From positions 43,149,052 to 43,213,051 of the forward strand of contig OX326956.1 of assembly GCA_946800325.1 (NCBI GenBank): DNA of 64,000 nucleotides. The letters run 5' to 3'. The translations under genes and the position numbers were made by a program. The notes below the pieces were generated by a model. That model did no database searches. It saw nothing but the letters and a program-made list of their open reading frames with translations, and had not been told where the DNA came from. Each line of letters starts with the position of its first letter. Position 1 is the first letter of the stretch. Of the stretch, positions 23,315 through 33,689 are shown in pieces. This stretch comes from Luzula sylvatica. Lineage: Eukaryota; Streptophyta; Magnoliopsida; Poales; Juncaceae.

Positions 23315-26300
23315 TCAACTCTCCTCTCTGAGGTAATCCAAACCAATAGCTCTAGCATGACGATCATGTTTCGCTATCGAGAGCGGCTTAGTAAACGGAT
23401 CAGCTATATTATCATCAGTTGGAATTTTGCACACATTCACGTCTCCTCTCTCTATTATCTCTCGAATAAGATGAAAACGCCGAAGTATGTGTTTGGATCT
23501 ATGGTGTGACCTTGGCTCCCTGGATTGCGCAATTGCTCCATTGTTATCACAAAATAGAGTCACAGGGTCCAACACACTTGGAACTACACCTAGTTCTGCC
23601 ACAAATTTCTTGATCCAAACAGCTTCCTTAGCTGCTTCTGAAGCTGCTATATACTCCGCTTCCGTTGTAGAATCTGCGACAGTTTGTTGTTTGGAACTTT
23701 TCCAAACAACTGCTCCTCCGTTCAAACAGAATACATAACCACTTTGCGATCTAAAATCATCAATGCAGGTTTGAAAGCTAGCATCGGTATAACCCCTTAT
23801 CACCAGCTCACTTTCCAAACCTCCATAGATTAAGAATACATCTTTAGTTCTTCTCAAGTACTTAATAATATTCTTTACTGCTATCCAGTGACTCTCACCT
23901 GGATTTGATTGGTATCTGCTTGTTACACTTAATGCATATGACACATCTGGTCTAGTACATATCATCGCATACATAATAGATCCAATTGCAGAAGCATATG
24001 GTACTCTATTCATGCGTTCTCGTTCATCTCTCGATGTCGGACATTGAGATTTATCTAACGAGATACCATGCGACATTGGCAAGGATCCTCTCTTGGAATC
24101 TTGCATATTGAACCTCTTCAATACCTTGTCAATGTATGTACTTTGACTCAGACCTAGAAGCTTCCTTGATCTATCTCTATAGATCTTTACGCCTAATATA
24201 TAAGCTGCTTCTCCTAGGTCTTTCATTGAAAATTGATTCCCCAAATATTTCTTAACACTTAAGAGCATAGGTATATCATTGCCAATGAGCAATATGTCAT
24301 CCACATAAAGAACTAAGAATACATGTGCACTCCCACTGAATTTCTTGTATACACAAGCTTCCTCCACATTCTTGATGAAACCATAATCCTTGATTACTTC
24401 ATCAAAACGAAGATTCCAACTTCGAGATGCTTGCTTCAAACCATAAATAGACTTTTGAAGCTTGCATACTTTCTTAGAATTCTTTGGATCGACAAAACCC
24501 TCGGGTTGTATCATGTATACATCCTCGTTCAAGTTCCCGTTAAGGAAAGCAGTTTTGACATCCATTTGCCATATTTCATAGTCATAATATGCGGCTATGG
24601 CAAGTAGAATTCTTATAGACTTAAGCATGGCCACGGGCGAAAACGTTTCATCATAGTCTATACCATGAGTTTGCTTGAAACCTTTCGCCACAAGCCGTGC
24701 TTTGTAAGTATGCACCTTACCATCCATGTCAGTTTTCTTCTTGAAAACCCACTTACACCCAATGGTTTTTAATCCTTCAGGTGGATCAATCAAGTTCCAA
24801 ACTTGATTGTCATACATGGATTGTATCTCGACATTCATGGCTTCTTGCCATTTCTGTGAATCTTCACTCATCATAGCCTCTACGTAGGATGTTGGTTCAT
24901 CATCCATGGCCAACACATCATCATCATTAGTCACGAGAAATCCATATCTCTCGGGCTCTTGACGATTCCTACTAGATCTACGAGGTGGTTCTTGTGTAAC
25001 ATTTTCTGATTCTCCAACATTTGGTGAACCCGAAATATTTTCCATCTCATGTTCATTTTCAGTTTGGGAATCTTGAACTTCTTCAAGATCAACCTTACTC
25101 CCACTAGCTCTCTTGGAAATGAACTCCTTCTCTAAGAAGACTCCATTTCTAGCTATGAAAATCTTATTTTCTGAGGGGATGTAAAAGTAATACCCTTTAG
25201 TTTCCTTAGGATATCCCACGAACAAACATTTATCCGATTTGGGTCCAAGCTTATCTGACATCATGCGTTTAACATATGCCTCGCAACCCCAAATCTTCAG
25301 AAAAGACAAACTCGGAGTTCTTCCTGTCCATATCTCATATGGAGTCTTTTCTACGGATTTAGATGGAATTCTATTCAGTATGAATGCGGCTGTTTCAATG
25401 GCATAACCCCAAAACGATTTCGGGAGATCTGTCTGACTCATCATTGATCGAACCATGTCCAACAAGGTACGATTTCTCCTCTCGGAAACACCATTCCATT
25501 GAGGTGTACCGGGTGGAGTTAATTGTGAAACAATTCCACAATCTCTTAGATAGTCATCAAAATCTTGGCTCAAATATTCACCACCTCGATCAGATCGAAT
25601 GGCCTTTATTCTCTTGCCTAGTTGATTTTCTACTTCATTCTTAAAATCTTTGAACCTTTCAAATGATTCTGACTTTTGTCTCATCAAGTAGACAAAACCA
25701 TATCTACTATAGTCATCAGTGAATGTAATGAAGTATCTATAACCTCCTCTGGCCTCCATGCTCATTGGGCCACATACATCAGTATGTATGAGCTCCAACA
25801 ACTCATTGGATCTTTCACCAACATTTGAGAAAGGTTTCTTAGTCATTTTGCCTAATAAACAAGACTCACATGTCTCATATGATCTCATATCAAATGAGTC
25901 TAAAAGTCCATCAGTATGGAGTTTAGAAATGCGTTTCTCATTTATATGGCCTAAACGACAATGCCAAAAGTAGGTCTGATTATCAACATGAGACATTATC
26001 CTTTCGGTATTGATATTAAATATGGATTTGTGATTATTCAGATCTAGCACATAGAGACCATTTTCTAATGAAACATTTCCATAGAAAATTTCTCCTTTAC
26101 GGATAGTACAATTATTATCTTCTATAATAAATTTGTAACCATCCAAAGCTAGTCTTGAAATAGAAATAATATTCCTGTTCATACCAGGTACAAAACAACA
26201 ATTGTTTAGTTCTAATACAAATCCATTAGGTAAAGTTAAATGGTAATTTCCTACGGCTAAAGCAGCAACTCTTGCTCCATTTCCCACACGTAGGTCCATT

Positions 26301-27253
26301 TCACCTTTAGCTAATTTCCTTCTACTTTGTAGTCCCTGCACATTTTTACAAATGTGAGTGCCACATCCGGTATCTAATACCCAATTTGACAAAGTAGATA
26401 AGTTAACATCAATACCTGAGGCACTTGCCGAAACTGCTTTCTTCTTCTTCACTTCTTCTAAGTAAAGAGGGCAGTTCCTTTTCCAATGGCCATCTTTATG
26501 GCAATGGAAACAAGTGGTCGGTTCAGATTTCTTGATCTTTGGATTGGGCAACATCTTGCCCTTACCTTTGTTCTTGCCTTTGAACTTCTTCTTGAACTTT
26601 CCCTTTTGAACCATCAGAACTTCGTTGACATTTGATGCCTTGAAGTCTCCGGACCTATTGGTAGCCTCAAAATTCTTGAGCATACCATGTAATTCCGGTA
26701 TTGTTTTGTCCATAGAGTGCATGTTGTAGTTAGAAACAAACTGTGCGAAATTCGGAGTCAAAGACTCAAGAATCAAGTCAGTTTCCATCTCATGGCTGAC
26801 TTTCGCACCTAGTTTCTCAAGGTTATCAACATAACCTTTCATCTTTAAAACATGTGCACTCACAGATGTACCCGAGACCATTTTACAGTTGAACAACGCC
26901 TTGTGAGTGTTAAACCTCTCAAGTCTGGCTTGCTCTTGGAACATTTCCTTGAGCTGTTTGTGCATAACATATGCATGCGAATCTACAAACTGCTTTTGAA
27001 GATCCGATGACATAGTTGCCAACATGAGACAGGTTATTTCAACATCATCATCTATGAACTTTTCATAGTATTCTTGGTCCACTTGGTCAGCATCTGCTGG
27101 TGGTTCTTCAGTTGGGAGAGGCTCATCAAGAACATAACCCTTATGTTCGGCCCTAAGAACAATTCTTAGATTTCGCTCCCAATCCAGAAAGTTCTTACCA
27201 TTCAACTTCTCCTTCTCAAGGAGAGATCGCAAATTTAAACTGTTTGAGGACAT
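23315..27253 (-). CDS. Ty1/copia Gag-Pol polyprotein, copy A (intact)
   Basis: 1,312 codons in one frame from the ATG at 27253. Domains in order: Gag (about 1-245), zinc knuckle CFHCHKDGHWKRNC (248-261), aspartic protease with DTG (294-296), GAG-pre-integrase HHCC (around 431-466), integrase core with D492, D555 and E591, reverse transcriptase with YVDD (983-986), and RNase H starting near YTDAS (1155-1159) and ending near the TKPL word. The order protease-integrase-RT-RNase H defines Ty1/copia (Pseudoviridae). All catalytic residues I can place are present and no stop or frameshift is seen. Gag resembles plant elements commonly annotated TNT 1-94-like; I leave the lineage open. Stop is 44 bp from the 3' LTR. 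Confidence 0.96.
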   Translation of the reverse strand: MSSNSLNLRSLLEKEKLNGKNFLDWERNLRIVLRAEHKGYVLDEPLPTEEPPADADQVDQEYYEKFIDDDVEITCLMLATMSSDLQKQFVDSHAYVMHKQLKEMFQEQARLERFNTHKALFNCKMVSGTSVSAHVLKMKGYVDNLEKLGAKVSHEMETDLILESLTPNFAQFVSNYNMHSMDKTIPELHGMLKNFEATNRSGDFKASNVNEVLMVQKGKFKKKFKGKNKGKGKMLPNPKIKKSEPTTCFHCHKDGHWKRNCPLYLEEVKKKKAVSASASGIDVNLSTLSNWVLDTGCGTHICKNVQGLQSRRKLAKGEMDLRVGNGARVAALAVGNYHLTLPNGFVLELNNCCFVPGMNRNIISISRLALDGYKFIIEDNNCTIRKGEIFYGNVSLENGLYVLDLNNHKSIFNINTERIMSHVDNQTYFWHCRLGHINEKRISKLHTDGLLDSFDMRSYETCESCLLGKMTKKPFSNVGERSNELLELIHTDVCGPMSMEARGGYRYFITFTDDYSRYGFVYLMRQKSESFERFKDFKNEVENQLGKRIKAIRSDRGGEYLSQDFDDYLRDCGIVSQLTPPGTPQWNGVSERRNRTLLDMVRSMMSQTDLPKSFWGYAIETAAFILNRIPSKSVEKTPYEIWTGRTPSLSFLKIWGCEAYVKRMMSDKLGPKSDKCLFVGYPKETKGYYFYIPSENKIFIARNGVFLEKEFISKRASGSKVDLEEVQDSQTENEHEMENISGSPNVGESENVTQEPPRRSSRNRQEPERYGFLVTNDDDVLAMDDEPTSYVEAMMSEDSQKWQEAMNVEIQSMYDNQVWNLIDPPEGLKTIGCKWVFKKKTDMDGKVHTYKARLVAKGFKQTHGIDYDETFSPVAMLKSIRILLAIAAYYDYEIWQMDVKTAFLNGNLNEDVYMIQPEGFVDPKNSKKVCKLQKSIYGLKQASRSWNLRFDEVIKDYGFIKNVEEACVYKKFSGSAHVFLVLYVDDILLIGNDIPMLLSVKKYLGNQFSMKDLGEAAYILGVKIYRDRSRKLLGLSQSTYIDKVLKRFNMQDSKRGSLPMSHGISLDKSQCPTSRDERERMNRVPYASAIGSIMYAMICTRPDVSYALSVTSRYQSNPGESHWIAVKNIIKYLRRTKDVFLIYGGLESELVIRGYTDASFQTCIDDFRSQSGYVFCLNGGAVVWKSSKQQTVADSTTEAEYIAASEAAKEAVWIKKFVAELGVVPSVLDPVTLFCDNNGAIAQSREPRSHHRSKHILRRFHLIREIIERGDVNVCKIPTDDNIADPFTKPLSIAKHDRHARAIGLDYLREES

Positions 27254-27948
27254 TTTTCTACATGGAATAAAATGTGCAAAATTAATACTTTTATAGATGA
27301 TAACATTTATGTTTTAGTTCATTTAAAATACTCCCACTATTTTTATCAAATCAACAACCCTCACTGTGTTGGTTCGGATACATTCCAACTACATGTACCA
27401 TAGTGGCTCAAGATCCATATTTCGCAAAATCCTAATCGGCTTTGGCTCGTCTCAGAATTCTGTTATTTAGGTAGGATCAAATCCAATTGCATCTCCATGC
27501 AACTCTTGAGATCATTTATGAGATCAGGGGTTTATGAGTCTAACTCAAAAATCCATGTGTGTACATATCTCATCTTATGCCCTAAGTTCAAGTCCGACTT
27601 GCTACTTAGTTAAGTACTAACCATAACTGATTATCATCCAATTAATCTACCAACACACCTAGCTTTGGCATGACCTATGTCGGTAATTAATCAATGCATA
27701 TTCTCCTGCCAACTATATAAGCTCACACACCCAGCTTTGGCATGACCCATGTGAGTGATATAAAGGCCCTGAGAATTTCAGAATATGGGAGGCATTTTCT
27801 CAACTTAATAATTAGTAGAGGGATTTCTAATTTATTTATCACATGCAAAAGCATATCACATCACACATCACAGAATAATTAATTTAATGACATAGCATGG
27901 CCATGATCTTTATAAGCCACTATAAAGATCCCTAATTAATTACTTATA

Positions 27949-28129
27949 ATGAACTCCTTCATTACAACAATGGACGTGGTGATGAACTCCTTCATCATGT
28001 GATCGGTTATGGCGATTAGCTTCTTCATCATGTGATAGGTTGTGGTGATGAACTCCTTCATCTTGTGATTGGTTGTCCTGATGAACTCCTTCACCATGTA
28101 ATCGGTTGAGGCGATGAACTCCTTCATCT
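27949..28129. repeat. Tandem repeats in the copy A leader
   Basis: Six units of about 33 bp with the word GAACTCCTTCATCATGTGAT (27950, 27982, 28014, 28048, 28082, 28115). They lie between the right LTR and the polyprotein, in the untranslated leader. A short open frame across it is repeat-derived. Confidence 0.85.
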
Positions 28130-28379
28130 TCTTTAATTTACAACCTTATTTATTTTACAACTTGGACAACTCACCGGTTGCCTTAATAAAATAAAATTAC
28201 AATTTGGACAACTTACTGGTTGCCTTTAGCCATAAATCAAATTTACAACATGCACAACATACATACAATCACATCATTCAATCACAACACAAAGTTTTTG
28301 GCCCATGCTATATCATATATCGTTGAATTATAAAATACATACATACATTTCGACTAATACATATGCAATAATCTCCACG

Positions 28380-28680
28380 TGCGACCAGAATAATATCCTG
28401 CATCTTATGCAATAATATCCTGCATCTTATGCAATAAATCTCAGCGTGAGACAGTGCACCTTCTGCTTGAACAGAATAATATCTTCGTTCAAACAGACAA
28501 TAATATCCGGTATCTCATGAAATAATATCCTGCATCTCATGCAATAATATCCTGCATCTTATGCAGTAAATCTCAGCGTGAGACAGCGTACATTTCTGTT
28601 TGAACAGAATAATATCCTCGTTCAAACAGAATAACATCTTGCATCTCATGCAATAATATCCTGCTCGAGACAGTGCACCT
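28380..28680. repeat. AATAATATCCTGCATCT repeats in the copy A leader
   Basis: At least eight copies of AATAATATCC with flanking GCATCTYATGC or GAACAGA words. The LTR itself carries related GAACAGAATAATATCC units, so leader and LTR share a repeated motif. Confidence 0.8.
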
Positions 28681-28782
28681 TCTTATGCATAATATCAATC
28701 AAAATACATATGTAGTTTTATAATTCTCAGAAACTCTAAACTAGTACATCTAATATACTAAATCGATCTAATAAACGATACA

Positions 28783-28798
28783 CGTGGCTCTGATACCA
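28783..28798 (-). other. Primer binding site of copy A
   Basis: Minus-strand TGGTATCAGAGCCACG one base inside the 5' LTR, complementary to initiator Met-tRNA. Confidence 0.92.
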
Positions 28799-28799
28799 C

Positions 28800-30572
28800 T
28801 GTTGGGGAATCCGGGCAACTTTGTTGCAATCAGATTGCGCAGCGGAATTTACCCGAACCCCTTAAGCCATGGATCTGTGTATCGCTAATTAGATACGAAG
28901 GAAGAGTTTCAAAATTTTCACCTCAGATTTAGTTCAAATCTGGTTGAAGGAAGCTTCCTGAGATCACGTTGGTGTGCTCGAACCGGCACTACCCTCTATC
29001 GGTATCCACACGCGACTCGTATAGGCTGGATGTGAAGACCTCCGATGCTAGTCGGATCCTTCCTCCCTTCAGAAAATCTGCTTGCTTCTCTTTTCTTTCA
29101 CAAAGAAATTCAGCCAAGCTTCACTCTTTTCTTTTCACTGAGAAAACCTTTTTCTCTTCTTTTTGATTCTCCAAGAAAACTCTTTTCTTTTAGTCAAAAA
29201 TCTGTTCTAGAAAAATGAGTGAATCTTCTTCTTCTTTCTTTCAAGAAGTCTTGGTGTGTGTTTTTCATCGAGTGGGGAAAAAACTCTTTTCTTCCCACTC
29301 ACTATCTTTCATCCAATGAATGATATCCTGAGCATTAATACCATGCACCCATACATGCATGTAGCATTCATTTAATGCTATACACCTTCTGTTCGAACAG
29401 AATAATATCCTCGTTCGAACAGAATAATATCCACGTTCGAACAGAATAATATCCTGATTCAAACTGAATAATATCTATGTATCTGATTTTCTGTGTCCAG
29501 TCCGAACTTGTCTTTGTGTGTGACCCTATAGGTTTATTTAAAGTTGGCAGCATATTAAATCTCTATTTAAATATGCAAATCATAGTTGGCCTCTAGCAAG
29601 GCATTATGACTACCCAAATTAAATAAATGATTTGTGATCATAACCTATTTATCAAATAGACAAATTTCTAGCTCTCTTGTTCATACGATATCTGTTGATC
29701 AAAGACATGGTCAAATGTCATCCTTTCTAAATCAACTTAACTCTTTCCCGATATAGAATTAGATTGAATGTTCAATTAGTATTAACAACACATGTTAATC
29801 TTATTGAGCGTGGCCACGCATTTCCTTCAATCCTAATTCATCAGGGGGCCCTGAGAGATATCTCTTTCAATCATGAAAGGAACAACTTCCATCTTGGTTA
29901 TTCACATCCTCCAACATGCTTCATGTAATACCCAATGATGATCTTGATTACCCGGTTAAAGATAACAAAGAAACATATCTAAGTATCACAATTCACAGGT
30001 GAGAAATCTAATGATAACCTCAGGTCAAAGAACTAAAATTCTATTTGTTTATGAGAATATATATAATGACAATAACCATGTATATTCTCATAAGTTGGTC
30101 AGTCCAATATGTAGTCTCTAATACATATCTATATTCCATATTTGACATCACTACATCTCTATGTATTCCATGTCCATGATCAGTAAAACATAATCATCTC
30201 ATATGCGAATATACTGGTGTACATATATATTCTATTTCTTTAGACATGTATATCTCTATATACATCATATATATGACCAGGGACATTTAGATTCGTATTA
30301 CGTTCATTGATACAGTTTTACTATCATAATCACATATTATGATGATGTATGAACTAGTGATACAATTCAAGGCTTATTCACATATTCCTAAATATGTTAA
30401 ATAACCTGTACACGTATTAAATAAAACTTTAATTCAATATTAAAATATTAGATTAACAACACATAAATAATAACTATCCTTTGTTTACATACAAGCTAAA
30501 CAGTTTAGCCTAGGGTATTATTTAGTTCAGCCCAGGGCATTATTTCATTCAGCCTAGGGCATTATTCCTTCA
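28800..30572 (-). repeat. Right (5') LTR of copy A
   Basis: Same length as the left LTR. The only difference I noticed is C/T at 21864 against 29166. Confidence 0.93.
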
Positions 30573-31137
30573 GTTGGACCACCAAGGACCTAAATCATGG
30601 GTGAAAAACTCACTCCCTCACCACACTACCATAAGCCAAACATTGAGGGGGAGTATGAGTACACGAATTCATATTAGATTAACTTTCAATATGAATTCTC
30701 TATTTGTATTATCTACACACTTAAAAGGGGCAAGAAAGGTATTTTGCTTCCATGTAGGTACACAAGAGCGAAGAGAGAAGTCGAAGAGCTCATCGTACAC
30801 AAAACTTCACTATCTACCGTAGAGGAAAAATGAGCCCTAGAAATCGATAAAGAACTCTCCTTCGTAAGCTTGGTTCTCGGGTCCATGACCGGAGCAAAGG
30901 TATAATCACTCTATAAATGACTTAAGCATTGAAGCTATTTATAGTTATACAAATACCATCAATTATCTTGAACACTCGCATGCTCAGTTTTATAAAAATT
31001 TTGTACACAAATTCTTCAAAAATTCGCATATATCCACATCCATAAAACCTATTTTAAAATAAAATATATATTCTTGGAACTTTTGACACACAAAACCTTT
31101 TCAAAATCAAAATTTTAAAAACCTCATCTCAGAAGAT

Positions 31138-31590
31138 AGTCCGTTACAACGCACTAATGTACGTTAAAACGAACCTAAGAGGACAAGCTCCAAACCGGTA
31201 AAATCACATATTCCGTTACAACGGATAAACCAATCCGTTGCAACGGACATGCCTTCTACGTTATAACTTAAGTACCTCCGTTCCAACGGACTAACAGAGT
31301 TCTGAAAACCTCTCCAAACACTGAAGTCCGTTATAACGGATTAACCAATACGTTACAACGGATATATACGTTACAACGAACATATTACGTTGTAACGGAA
31401 TTCTGCAATACCAGTCCTATTACCCCCATATTCAACTGTTCCGTTACAACGGATTAACCAATCCGTTGCAACGAATAAGTCCGTTATCACGAACTTACTG
31501 CGTTATAACGCACCACTGAAATAACTGTTGATAATCCCCCAAATCGAAGGTTGCGTTACAACGGAACTAGAATTCCGTTGCAACGGAGTT
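31138..31590. repeat. Second palindrome cluster, internal to the outer element
   Basis: About sixteen CCGTTACAACGG-type palindromes upstream of the 435-codon frame. Here the centre is mostly TTACAA, the reverse complement of the TTGTAA common in the LTR cluster, as if the block were inverted relative to the LTR. Confidence 0.85.
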
Positions 31591-31876
31591 CACGGTAATT
31601 GCATAAAAACCTGTTCGACTGGTTTCTCTCTCCACCTTCTTCATTTCTCTCCACTTCGAAAAACCGTATCCTCTTCTCAAAACATCCGAATTTCTTCTTC
31701 CAAAACCGAAAAACTCTCCTTATTCCTCAACTCTAAACCTATCCGCTTCTTAAAAACCGAAAAATCGACCTATTAAACCCCTATTTCGGTTTAAATTGCT
31801 CCCTAATCTCCCTTCATTTCCTTCCAAAACTCTCTCCACATCTCAAAAACCCTAATCCCTCTCTCAATTTCCTTCC

Positions 31877-33184
31877 ATGGCATCGAGAAGAGCAAGCAAA
31901 CGTCCATTACCAACCGGCAATCGCCGATTCGAATTCAACAATACCGAAAACAACTATCTCTTCGAATCAATTACGCGAGCACGTAAATTTCAGGACGAAT
32001 TCAAAGAGCGTCCGGTCGCGAAATGTTTCTACGTGGAAATTCCTCCCGAGGCTGTCACGCTTCGCGAAAGCCTCCTACATCGAATCAACGATTGGAGTAT
32101 CGGCGGGTTGTGTACTCTTCAATACCCCGTATACAACCAAATCGTGCGTCTCTTCTACGCTCACGCCACACATGACGACGACAACAAATGCATTCGAAGC
32201 TATGTCCTAGGAAAGGAATTAATCATCTCGGAAGAAAATTTGATCGAATGGCTCGGTCTATCCTCGGCCGGTGAGCGCTTCTATGTGAGTCGTGGTCACT
32301 CATATCACGGTAATGACTCGGAGGAGATGGAGAAAATCACCACTAATGATGGAACGTATTCATACTCCACCAAATACGAACCTAATCTCCGAATCGCATG
32401 GCAAATCGGGAATAACGTTCTCACCCCGGTTGTTAAATTAAAAACGAATCTCGAAACACGAAACAAGGTGTTGATCTACAATTTATGGTACCAAGATACA
32501 CCCACAATCAACATTCCCAACTTGATCATCAAGCACATGGAATACTCGTTGCGAGTCGGCACATCCTCTCTTCCCTATGGCCACATCATCACCCTCGCAT
32601 GCTTCAAATCCGGGATTACGATACCGGAATCGGAATGGCCATTTGGGAAGGTCACGACCGACAATCTCTTGACTCCCGAACGATTTGAAGTGTTCGGACT
32701 AAGTCGAAAGACCAATCGAGGCCTCTCGGATCACTATTCTCGAAACAACCGCGCCGGTCACTATTTCTTTCCCGAAATACCCTCCGCATGGGTTCCATTT
32801 GACCCTCCGACGCAAGAGACCAACAATGCTCCGGAATCTTCCCGCCGGCCCAAACGGCGTGCTCTCAATGATGGCTCTAGCTCATCCACTCTACCGTATT
32901 TAACTTCTGAGGACATGCAAGCACTTCTCGCGGCCCAAACCCTCGAACTAAACACTAGCGCCGAATCAAGACGCGATGAGATCCTCGCCGACAATCGTAC
33001 GACCCGCGAAACCGTTCTTGCGGCCCGCGACGAGGTTTTCACTGATAACGCCCTCACCCGAAACCATCAAGTTCAACTCCGTACGGAATTATATGAATAT
33101 ATCGATACCAAACTCGAGGAAATGCACCTTCGCTTCAAAACCTACATCAATCCCGACGATGAAGACTCGAACGGAGATGATTAG
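31877..33184 (+). CDS. Accessory ORF of the outer element (plant transposon-protein-like)
   Basis: 435 codons starting MASRRASKRPLP at 31877, preceded by a pyrimidine-rich leader. I do not recognise a catalytic domain. The middle (roughly 50-270) has the pattern YNQIVRLFYAH...IRSYVLGKEL...LIEWLGLSSAG, reminiscent of the family annotated 'putative plant transposon protein', frequent in plant retroelements. The C-terminal third has a basic patch (RRPKRR, a possible nuclear signal), a Glu/Arg-rich coiled-coil-like region and an acidic tail. It occupies the position where some Sireviruses carry an env-like frame, but I see no signal peptide or membrane segment, so an envelope role is not supported. 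It is intact although pol is absent. Confidence 0.7.
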   Translation: MASRRASKRPLPTGNRRFEFNNTENNYLFESITRARKFQDEFKERPVAKCFYVEIPPEAVTLRESLLHRINDWSIGGLCTLQYPVYNQIVRLFYAHATHDDDNKCIRSYVLGKELIISEENLIEWLGLSSAGERFYVSRGHSYHGNDSEEMEKITTNDGTYSYSTKYEPNLRIAWQIGNNVLTPVVKLKTNLETRNKVLIYNLWYQDTPTINIPNLIIKHMEYSLRVGTSSLPYGHIITLACFKSGITIPESEWPFGKVTTDNLLTPERFEVFGLSRKTNRGLSDHYSRNNRAGHYFFPEIPSAWVPFDPPTQETNNAPESSRRPKRRALNDGSSSSTLPYLTSEDMQALLAAQTLELNTSAESRRDEILADNRTTRETVLAARDEVFTDNALTRNHQVQLRTELYEYIDTKLEEMHLRFKTYINPDDEDSNGDD

Positions 33185-33518
33185 AGTTGTGTGTGTCTAT
33201 CTAGCTCATTAGAGCGTAAAAATATTTTCTAAAAATTATTAGCTATTTGCATGTGTCTTGTCATGTTTGTTTTCGAAAAACTTGTTTTAATTGTGCTATT
33301 TCGTATGTGTATCCATGCATGTTTGCTTATATGAACTTGAATTTATGATTAAGAGTTGATTTCGTTAAAATATTTGTGCAAATGAGTATTATATTACTTT
33401 GTTAACTTTCTCATTACTAAAACTCGAAAATTATATCACATATTAATCTCAAAAATCATTCATAATTTAAAAGAGTATTCAACTACATCAAAGCTTATAC
33501 ACGCACGATATGCACGTG

Positions 33519-33689
33519 TTTAGGGGGAGCTTGTATGTAGGGGGACCTTTCCTTCATGATTTTTCCAATTCAATCCCTTTTAATCCACTTTCAAAAAGGG
33601 GGAGAAAGGATAATCGTATTGGAAAGATACCGATAATCGATGTATCTCTCCAAATCGACATTGTTTTGAAATGAATCAAAAGGGGAGTT
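33519..33689 (+). other. Multiple polypurine tracts before the 3' LTR
   Basis: AGGGGGAGC (33522), AGGGGGACC (33539), AAAAAGGGGGAG (about 33594) and AAAAGGGGAG (33678), the last adjoining the LTR. Repeated polypurine tracts upstream of the 3' LTR are a reported Sirevirus feature. Confidence 0.75.

Larger units (their letters stand above)
21498..30572 (-). mobile_element. Complete autonomous Ty1/copia element, copy A
   Basis: 9,075 bp, minus strand, inserted in the outer element's gag. LTRs of 1,773 bp each (21498-23270 and 28800-30572), 5-bp target duplication GTTGG (21493-21497, 30573-30577), primer site next to the right LTR and polypurine tract next to the left LTR. The single 1,312-codon polyprotein is open. 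I noticed one base difference between the two LTRs, so insertion is very recent and later than the outer element. Confidence 0.95.

Noticed and set aside
27936..28127. 63-codon minus-strand frame, repetitive (MKEFI...)
   Set aside because: Translation of the ~33-bp leader repeats of copy A; the identical frame in copy B (62445-62636) has the same origin.
27949..28700. Possible CRISPR-like repeat array
   Set aside because: Units are contiguous or overlapping with no unique spacers, and lie in a retrotransposon leader of a plant genome.
31877..33184. Envelope-like protein interpretation
   Set aside because: Position fits a Sirevirus env-like frame, but there is no signal peptide or transmembrane segment.
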